NCBI GenBank assembly: GCA_002405915.1
Contig: DHMS01000021.1
Coordinates: 1-10,521, forward strand
Reading direction: 5' to 3'
DNA: 10,521 bases
DNA from: Christensenella sp. UBA4636
GTDB lineage: Bacteria; Bacillota; Clostridia; Christensenellales; Borkfalkiaceae
In this document: piece by piece, positions 5,839-10,521 of the stretch
Position numbering within the stretch: position 1 is the first letter of the stretch
Layout: each line of letters begins with the position of its first letter
Program-made: the position numbers and the translations under genes
Notes under the pieces: model-generated
Told to the model about the DNA's origin: nothing
The model's input: only the letters and a program-made list of their open reading frames with translations
Databases searched by the model: none

Positions 5839-6942
5839 ATGAAAACGATTGTAAAAGGAATAGATTTATCGAATGCGGTCAATAAAGTTGTTAAAGCGGT
5901 CAGCCAAAAGACCCCGAACAGCTTGCTCGAAGGTATTAAGTTAAGCTGCAAAGGCGACGAGCTTACGCTTACCGCAACGGATATGGAAATAGCCATTGAA
6001 AAGACGATATCTTGCGAAACGTTTATGGAAGGCAGCGTTGTCGTTCCCGGCAGACTTTTTGCGGAATTCGTCAAAAAACTTGAGGACGAGGACGAAATAG
6101 AACTCAACGTAACCGAGGACGGCAGAATGAAGATAGTGTATTCCGGCAGCGAAACGTATCTTCAAGCGCAGAGCGCGGAACAGTATCCTATAATCAAAAA
6201 GGATATCAATCTCAATTCTTTCGTCATTAAGCAGAAAGCTTTTAAGGACATTATCAATAAAACGAGCTTCGCTTGCTCGCAGGACGACAGCAGACCTATT
6301 TTGAAAGGTTGCTTACTTGAACTCGAAGGCGAAACGCTTACTTGCGTCGCGCTCGACGGTTTCCGCCTTGCCGTATGCAAAAAGACGGTCAGAGAATCGA
6401 CCGGCAACGTTAAAGCAATCGTTCCCGCACGCGCGCTCGTGGAAATCACGAGGCTTATAGAGCATGACGAAGAATATGTTACCGTTATCATTCAAGACAA
6501 TTCGCTCCTTATCGATATCGATAATACCGTTTTCGTAACGAGGCTTTTAGAGGGCGAATACATTGACTACAAGAGAATCGTTCCGTCAAGCTACGTAACC
6601 GTTTTCAAAGTAAACAAAGCGAGCCTATTTTCTTCTATAGAAAGAGCTTCCGTCATGGCGAAAGTCATGAAGAATATCGTCAAACTCGACGTACACGAAA
6701 ACTACGTCGACGTATCTTCCGATTCGGAGATGGGCAACGTTAAGGAACAAGTGCTTATCAATTTGGAAGGTAAGGACGTAAGCATCGCATTCAATTCAAG
6801 ATACCTTATCGATTGCTTGCGCGTCATCGACGACGAATTCGTAAACTTCAACCTTAACACTTCGATTGCGCCGTGCGTAATTAAGCCTAATTCGGACGAA
6901 GATTATCTTTACCTTATCTTGCCCGTAAGAATAAGTCAGTAA
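5839..6942 (+). CDS. dnaN: DNA polymerase III beta subunit (sliding clamp)
   Basis: DnaN forms the ring-shaped dimer that tethers DNA polymerase III and other clamp-binding proteins to DNA. The 367-residue length is standard for the three-domain clamp. Recognisable features are the N-terminal LLEGIKL and TATDMEIAIEKTI segments of domain 1, QDDSRPILKGCLLE and CVALDGFRLAV in domain 2, RLLEGEYIDYKRIVP at the domain 2-3 junction, and the C-terminal YLYLILPVRISQ, whose LPVR forms part of the partner-binding pocket. The ATG at 5839 is preferred over the GTG at 5830 because AAGG (5827-5830) lies 8 nt before it and the family begins MK-hydrophobic. It is directly downstream of oriC but without dnaA in front and without recF behind. 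No clear terminator follows. Confidence 0.96.
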   Translation: MKTIVKGIDLSNAVNKVVKAVSQKTPNSLLEGIKLSCKGDELTLTATDMEIAIEKTISCETFMEGSVVVPGRLFAEFVKKLEDEDEIELNVTEDGRMKIVYSGSETYLQAQSAEQYPIIKKDINLNSFVIKQKAFKDIINKTSFACSQDDSRPILKGCLLELEGETLTCVALDGFRLAVCKKTVRESTGNVKAIVPARALVEITRLIEHDEEYVTVIIQDNSLLIDIDNTVFVTRLLEGEYIDYKRIVPSSYVTVFKVNKASLFSSIERASVMAKVMKNIVKLDVHENYVDVSSDSEMGNVKEQVLINLEGKDVSIAFNSRYLIDCLRVIDDEFVNFNLNTSIAPCVIKPNSDEDYLYLILPVRISQ

Positions 6943-7023
6943 AGGCTTTTTCTACTAAAAAAACAAATTTTTTAACCGATTGCGTTATAAAAAGCTTATT
7001 TTAAAAAATAAATACTAAATAAG

Positions 7024-7052
7024 TTGACAAAAGACAAAAATTCTATTAAAAT
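7024..7052 (+). promoter_or_regulatory. Promoter of the rpmH-rnpA-yidD operon
   Basis: TTGACA (7024-7029) and TAAAAT (7047-7052) are separated by 17 bp, about 70 bp upstream of rpmH. The perfect -35 fits the high demand for L34. Confidence 0.75.
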
Positions 7053-7123
7053 TATCGGGCAACTTTGATTGCGATAAAATAAAAACAAAGGTTTTTCGTT
7101 AAGAAAGACGAACGGAGTATATC

Positions 7124-7258
7124 ATGAAAAGAACTTATCAACCCAAGAAAAGACAGAGAAGCAAAGTACACGGTTTCAGAAACAGAATGTCCACTAAAAA
7201 CGGCAGAAACGTTTTGAAGAGAAGAAGAGCAAAAGGTCGTCATAAACTGTCCGCGTAA
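7124..7258 (+). CDS. rpmH: 50S ribosomal protein L34
   Basis: The 44-residue protein starts MKRTYQPKKRQRSK and contains HGFRNRMSTKNGRNVL and a terminal KRRRAKGRHKLSA, the invariant L34 pattern. It binds 23S rRNA in the large subunit. The ATG follows GGAG (7114-7117) by 6 nt. It is followed 10 bp later by rnpA, the near-universal pairing. Confidence 0.97.
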   Translation: MKRTYQPKKRQRSKVHGFRNRMSTKNGRNVLKRRRAKGRHKLSA

Positions 7259-7268
7259 GGCGTAAAAG

Positions 7269-7607
7269 TTGGAACACAGATTAAAAAGACGGCGTGACTT
7301 CGACGCATGCTTTAAAAAGGGCAAAAAGGCTTACCGTAAGGAATTATCGATGTATTATCTCGAAAAACCGCGCGGCGAAGTAAAAATAGGCATATCCGTG
7401 GGCAAAAAGCACGGAAACGCCGTGACGAGAAACAGGGTGAAAAGGCTTTTAAGAGCCGCGTATATTCCCTTGATAAAGAAAATCGTCAAGCCCGTAAATA
7501 TCGTTTTTGTGCCGAAAGTAGCGGACGAATACGACTATTTTAACTTTTTAAAATCCGTCGAAGCAATGCTTAAAAAAGAAAATCTTATCGATGAGAATAT
7601 TGAATAA
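7269..7607 (+). CDS. rnpA: Ribonuclease P protein component
   Basis: RnpA is the small basic cofactor of the RNase P ribozyme and helps bind precursor tRNA 5' leaders. The 112-residue length is typical. The N-terminal RLKRRRDFDACFKKG matches the RNA/leader-binding face, and residues 45-64 carry the diagnostic RNR motif (GKKHGNAVTRNRVKRLL). The start is TTG, supported by AAGG (7257-7260), which overlaps the rpmH stop codon, 8 nt upstream; the resulting MEHRLKRRRDF is the expected N-terminus. Its last 17 bp overlap yidD. Confidence 0.95.
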   Translation: MEHRLKRRRDFDACFKKGKKAYRKELSMYYLEKPRGEVKIGISVGKKHGNAVTRNRVKRLLRAAYIPLIKKIVKPVNIVFVPKVADEYDYFNFLKSVEAMLKKENLIDENIE

Positions 7608-7839
7608 GCTTTTAATAAAGCTCGTGAAGTTTTATCGAAAGAATATTTCCTCATCTCTTCCCACGAGTTGCATATACACCCCGACTTGCAGCGCATACGC
7701 GTTGGAAGCCTTGCTAAAACACGGGTTTTTTTATGCGATTTTCCTTATTTTCCGTAGATTATTACGCTGTAATCCTTTAGCGAAAGGCGGTTTTGACCCC
7801 GTTCCGGATAAAAAGAGCGTATTAAAGTGGCTGATATGA
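7591..7839 (+). CDS. yidD: Membrane protein insertion efficiency factor YidD
   Basis: YidD is a small membrane-associated protein that assists YidC-dependent insertion. The 82-residue sequence has an amphipathic N-terminus (LNKLLIKLVKFYRKN), the cysteine motif CIYTPTCSAYALEALLKHG (27-45), and RCNPLAKGGFDPVP (59-72), all diagnostic. It overlaps the end of rnpA by 17 bp with no strong ribosome binding site, suggesting translational coupling. Its TGA stop (7837-7839) overlaps the ATG of a 26-codon frame leading toward yidC. Confidence 0.93.
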   Translation: MRILNKLLIKLVKFYRKNISSSLPTSCIYTPTCSAYALEALLKHGFFYAIFLIFRRLLRCNPLAKGGFDPVPDKKSVLKWLI

Positions 7840-7916
7840 TACACGAAAACAAATCTTTTCCTTTTATTTTTCCTTATTTTAGATTTTCGTTAAATTCGTG
7901 TTACCTTAATCGGTAA
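7836..7916 (+). CDS. Putative 26-residue leader peptide upstream of yidC
   Basis: A short frame starts with ATG overlapping the yidD stop (ATGA, 7836-7839) and ends in TAA at 7914-7916. It begins MIHENK, has an aromatic/hydrophobic core SFPFIFPYFRFSL, and ends YLNR. There is no independent ribosome binding site; the overlap would allow re-initiation by ribosomes finishing yidD. Its stop lies in the 3' arm of the stem GTTACC/GGTAAC and 20 nt before the intrinsic terminator in front of yidC. By analogy with arrest or leader peptides that sense membrane insertion (MifM upstream of Bacillus yidC2, SecM, VemP), it could control yidC. That analogy concerns position only; no known arrest motif is recognised and the frame could be fortuitous. 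Confidence 0.35.
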   Translation: MIHENKSFPFIFPYFRFSLNSCYLNR

Positions 7917-7969
7917 CGGCAAAATAGACTTTATTTGCGGGTGAGAGTGTTTTTCGCCCGCTTTTTTTT
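7841..7969 (+). promoter_or_regulatory. Structured yidC leader with terminator (candidate attenuator)
   Basis: Competing stems can be drawn. ACACGAA (7841-7847) pairs with TTCGTGT (7895-7901), and GTTACC (7900-7905) pairs with GGTAAC (7912-7917). They share bases 7900-7901 and cannot both form completely. They are followed by the terminator hairpin GCGGGTG (7937-7943) / CGCCCGC (7955-7961) and eight T (7962-7969). The yidC ribosome binding site AAAGGGG starts at 7978, only 8 bases after the T tract, so no promoter fits between. yidC expression must come through the terminator. Confidence 0.5.
7937..7969 (+). terminator. Intrinsic terminator immediately before yidC
   Basis: A 7-bp GC-rich stem with one G-U pair and an 11-base loop is followed by eight T. 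It ends the rpmH-rnpA-yidD transcript or attenuates read-through into yidC-jag. Confidence 0.85.
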
Positions 7970-7990
7970 AATTCAATAAAGGGGACTACA

Positions 7991-9487
7991 ATGTCATCAA
8001 ACTTATTATCGGTTTTCGTAAACGTATTCGAAAGCTTCGGCTCGCCCTACACTCTCGGGTGGCTCGGTAATCTCATCAAAGCTTTGATAGAAGGGTGTTC
8101 GAGTATAGGCGTAGGTATAATTTTGTTCACGCTTATATTAAAAGCCGTAACGTTGCCTTTCGATATCTATTCGCGAATTTCAACCAAAAAGAACGCGCTT
8201 AAAATGGAAAAAATGCGTCCCGAGCTTGAAAAACTTCAACGCCAGTACGCAAACGACCCAGCTAAGTACAACCAGAAAGTTCAGGCAATATACAAAGAGC
8301 AAGGCTACGGCATGCTCTCTACCTGCCTTCCTACGATAGTAACTCTCGTAATATTCATTATCGTAATCAACCAGTTTTCAAACTACTCTAACTACACGAA
8401 CCTCAACATGATAAACGGAATGGCTAAAGCTTATTCCGATAAGTTCGAAGAGTACACTATAGGTGAATACGATGAAGATGGTGTTTTGATTAAGGAATAT
8501 AAACAAGATGGTAAAAAGAGGGTTTTAATAAAGGTAAAAGATAAATATTATCTGAGTGAACAACAAGTTTACGATACAGAAGATATTTATAAAGAAGCGA
8601 GAGAAGTTGCAGGCATAATAAAAACAAATAGTGCGAAAAACGCTTACGCCGCAACTTATTCTTCGACTAACGAATTAGAACTTTGCAAACTTGCGGACAA
8701 GCTCGTCAAAGAAGGCTTAACGGGCGTTAAAGTCGGAACGGATGAAAAACATGATGAAATTCTCGTAACGGACGGCGCGTATAAGCTTAACACTAAGGCG
8801 TACAACGACGATAAAACGGTTGCCGAGATAAACGCCGAGGTTTCGGGCAAGGTCGTTCAATTTTTGAGCGAAAGGTATATGAACACCGAGATTAAATCGG
8901 CGGCGAGAACGGCGGCTAAGGAGTCCTACGAGGATAACAGACCTTCGTTTTTATGGATTAAAAACCTTTGGGTACCGGATTTACCATGGAAACACCCCGT
9001 TCAGCCGAGCCTTAAAGATTACGACTTCTATAAGAACCTCGACAAAACGCTTGACGGCGTTAACCAGAGCTACTTCGAAGAAATAACGGCGGATTTGACA
9101 AAAGAAAAAACCGAGCCTAACGGATACATGATACTCGTTGTTTTGTCTATCGGCATAATGCTTTTGTCGCAGATAATAATGCAGAAAATGCAAAAACCGC
9201 AATTAGAGCTTCAATCGGTCGGCGGTACAGCCGCTTCCACTTCAAAAATGATGATGTGGATGATGCCCGTAATGTTCGGCGTGTTCGCGTTCATTTATAC
9301 GGCTTCTTTTTCACTTTACATGATAGTCAGTTCTATTGTTTCCACGCTTTCGACGTTAATAATCAACAAGATAGTCGAAGCAAGCTTCGCTAAAAAGGTC
9401 GAAGCGGAAAGAATGCAGAACGACAAGAGATTTGCCATTGCAAGAAAGTCGGAAGACGCTAACAAAGATAAAAAATCAAAAAAATAA
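7991..9487 (+). CDS. yidC: Membrane protein insertase YidC/Oxa1 with an enlarged external loop
   Basis: YidC inserts proteins into the cytoplasmic membrane alone or with SecYEG. The conserved core is present. The first core membrane segment GVGIILFTLILKAVTLPF (41-57) carries Lys51 where many homologues have the groove arginine. A cytoplasmic hairpin rich in charged residues (66-105) follows, then TM IVTLVIFIIVINQF (116-129), WIKNLWVPDLPW (322-333) and C-terminal membrane segments including MMWMMPVMFG (421-430). The tail is lysine-rich. No lipoprotein cysteine is seen. At 498 residues it is about twice the usual Gram-positive length; the excess is a roughly 180-residue insertion (about 140-317) in the external loop after the second core TM. 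Start: ATG 6 nt after AAAGGGG (7978-7984). Confidence 0.92.
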   Translation: MSSNLLSVFVNVFESFGSPYTLGWLGNLIKALIEGCSSIGVGIILFTLILKAVTLPFDIYSRISTKKNALKMEKMRPELEKLQRQYANDPAKYNQKVQAIYKEQGYGMLSTCLPTIVTLVIFIIVINQFSNYSNYTNLNMINGMAKAYSDKFEEYTIGEYDEDGVLIKEYKQDGKKRVLIKVKDKYYLSEQQVYDTEDIYKEAREVAGIIKTNSAKNAYAATYSSTNELELCKLADKLVKEGLTGVKVGTDEKHDEILVTDGAYKLNTKAYNDDKTVAEINAEVSGKVVQFLSERYMNTEIKSAARTAAKESYEDNRPSFLWIKNLWVPDLPWKHPVQPSLKDYDFYKNLDKTLDGVNQSYFEEITADLTKEKTEPNGYMILVVLSIGIMLLSQIIMQKMQKPQLELQSVGGTAASTSKMMMWMMPVMFGVFAFIYTASFSLYMIVSSIVSTLSTLIINKIVEASFAKKVEAERMQNDKRFAIARKSEDANKDKKSKK

Positions 9488-9524
9488 TTTATACCCGGTT
9501 TTTCGGGATATGACGGAGGAATAT

Positions 9525-10382
9525 ATGTCAAATGAATTTACGGCAAAGACGGTAGACGAAGCCGTCGCTAAGGGATTAAGCGAATTGGGCATCACCCTTG
9601 AAGAAGCCGAAGTAAAAGTTATCGAAGAACCCGTAAAAGGCGGTCTTTTCGGAATCGGCGCAAAGCCCGCAAAAGTTACGGTAGAGAAAAAGCGTTCGGA
9701 TTCGGACGCGGTAGTCGAATTCCTTAACAGGCTTTTGAAAATCATGAACGTTAACACAGCGGTGGAACTCACCGAAGAAAACGAAGAAAGAGCGGTTTTC
9801 AATCTTACCGCAGTCGATTCTTCCGCGCTCATCGGTTATCGCGGCGAAGTTCTTGATTCTATTCAGTGCCTTGCAGGCGCGGTTTACAACACCGAAAAGG
9901 AAAAATATATCCGCGTTGTCGTGGATTGCGAAGGGTACAGGGATAAGAGAGAAAAGACTCTCGTTTACCTTGCCAACAAACTCGCCGCTAAAGCCGTTAA
10001 AACGGGCAGAAAGATTTGTCTTGAACCGATGAACCCGTACGAACGCCGTATCATTCACGCGGCTTTAATGAGCTATGAAGGCGTTAAAACGATGTCCGAA
10101 GGTAAAGAGCCGACGAGATACGTCGCTATCATTCCCGATAATTACGACCCGACCAAAGCTCCCGACAAAAAGCCGTTCAGAGAAAAACGCTTTGACAAAA
10201 ACGGCAAATTCGACAAGCGCGGTAACGGTAAGTTTGACAGAAACAATCGCCGCGGCGGCAAGTTCGACAAAGGGGCAAGAAACGGCGAAAAGCGCGCGCC
10301 CAAGAAAGCGGGCTTCGGCGGCGGAGTATTTTTAGGCAACAGCCTTAAAGACGGCGCAAAACAACAAAAAACCGAAGAGTAA
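9525..10382 (+). CDS. jag: RNA-binding protein Jag/KhpB
   Basis: The 285-residue protein has the Jag_N domain (about 1-50, with GGLFGIGAKPAKV), a KH domain with GYRG (104-107) as its GxxG loop, and an R3H domain with RRIIH (174-178). KhpB binds RNA with KhpA and affects cell division and elongation in Gram-positive bacteria. The ATG is preceded by GGAGG (9515-9519) at 5 nt; starting upstream at 9432 would read into yidC in another frame. After the R3H domain comes a basic low-complexity tail (about 213-265) with repeated GKFDK/GKFDR and RRGG units, probably disordered and RNA-binding. It follows yidC by 37 bp, so the two are co-transcribed, and ends in a terminator. Confidence 0.93.
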   Translation: MSNEFTAKTVDEAVAKGLSELGITLEEAEVKVIEEPVKGGLFGIGAKPAKVTVEKKRSDSDAVVEFLNRLLKIMNVNTAVELTEENEERAVFNLTAVDSSALIGYRGEVLDSIQCLAGAVYNTEKEKYIRVVVDCEGYRDKREKTLVYLANKLAAKAVKTGRKICLEPMNPYERRIIHAALMSYEGVKTMSEGKEPTRYVAIIPDNYDPTKAPDKKPFREKRFDKNGKFDKRGNGKFDRNNRRGGKFDKGARNGEKRAPKKAGFGGGVFLGNSLKDGAKQQKTEE

Positions 10383-10404
10383 CATTATACGCTAAAATAA
10401 AATC

Positions 10405-10429
10405 GGAGAGCAAATCGCTCTCCTTTTTT
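10405..10429 (+). terminator. Terminator after jag
   Basis: GGAGAGC (10405-10411) pairs with GCTCTCC (10417-10423) across a 5-base loop and is followed by six T. Confidence 0.9.
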
Positions 10430-10477
10430 GTGTGCTTTTTATGCCGAAAAATTTTTTTATCAGTAAATATCGTCACC

Positions 10478-10521
10478 GTTTTAGGTAAATGTTAAAAATT
10501 TTTATCGAACATACGTTTAAA
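10478..10521 (-). repeat. Right copy of the imperfect 44-bp inverted repeat
   Basis: This is the reverse-complement partner of bases 1-44 (40 of 44 identical). It contains GAAC-ATAC-GTTT (10507-10518), again one base short of GAAC-N4-GTTC. Read on the minus strand it points toward the origin, as the left copy does on the plus strand. Confidence 0.8.

Noticed and set aside
9576..10058. 160-codon minus-strand frame opposite jag
   Set aside because: It is an antisense shadow of a well-supported gene, with low-information composition and no expression signals.
1..10521. Terminal repeats as ends of a 10-kb transposon
   Set aside because: The interior is chromosomal core genes with no transposase or target duplication visible, so a composite mobile element is unlikely.

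Overview
The window looks like the replication-origin region of the chromosome of a low-GC member of the Bacillota, most likely an uncultivated Clostridia-type lineage. The evidence is AT-rich intergenic DNA, strong sigma-A-type promoters (TTGACA/TATAAT with 17-bp spacers), AGGAGG-type ribosome binding sites, intrinsic terminators, and the universal block dnaN, rpmH, rnpA, yidD, yidC, jag. No phage, plasmid or transposase gene is visible. A species cannot be named from the sequence alone.

Left part (1-2480): an imperfect 44-bp repeat forms the left edge. A very small transcription unit on the minus strand follows, with a promoter, a strong ribosome binding site, a 15-codon highly basic ORF and a terminator. 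Divergent from it is a nitroreductase-family gene. After a largely empty 350-bp stretch comes a PfoR-like EIIC membrane protein gene with a consensus promoter. It ends in a strong hairpin terminator next to a cluster of three small hairpins.

Middle (2577-5838): rsmG and a SLOG/DUF1273 gene form an overlapping minus-strand pair whose promoter implies a leaderless mRNA. On the plus strand lies a Schlafen/AlbA_2-type transcriptional regulator, complete apart from one in-frame TAA. It contains a 12-bp in-frame tandem repeat. Next is a 440-bp gene-free stretch with at least five DnaA boxes and an AT-rich core, which I read as oriC. dnaA itself is not in the window.

Right part (5839-10521): dnaN, then rpmH-rnpA-yidD, yidC and jag, all on the plus strand and reading away from the origin. 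They supply the sliding clamp, ribosomal protein L34, the RNase P protein, membrane-protein insertion (YidD, YidC) and the RNA-binding protein Jag/KhpB. Between yidD and yidC there is a 26-codon ORF that overlaps the yidD stop, competing RNA stems, and an intrinsic terminator placed so close to the yidC ribosome binding site that yidC must be transcribed through it. This is the best candidate here for an undescribed regulatory device. YidC also carries a large extra loop with atypical composition. The window closes with the inverted copy of the 44-bp repeat.
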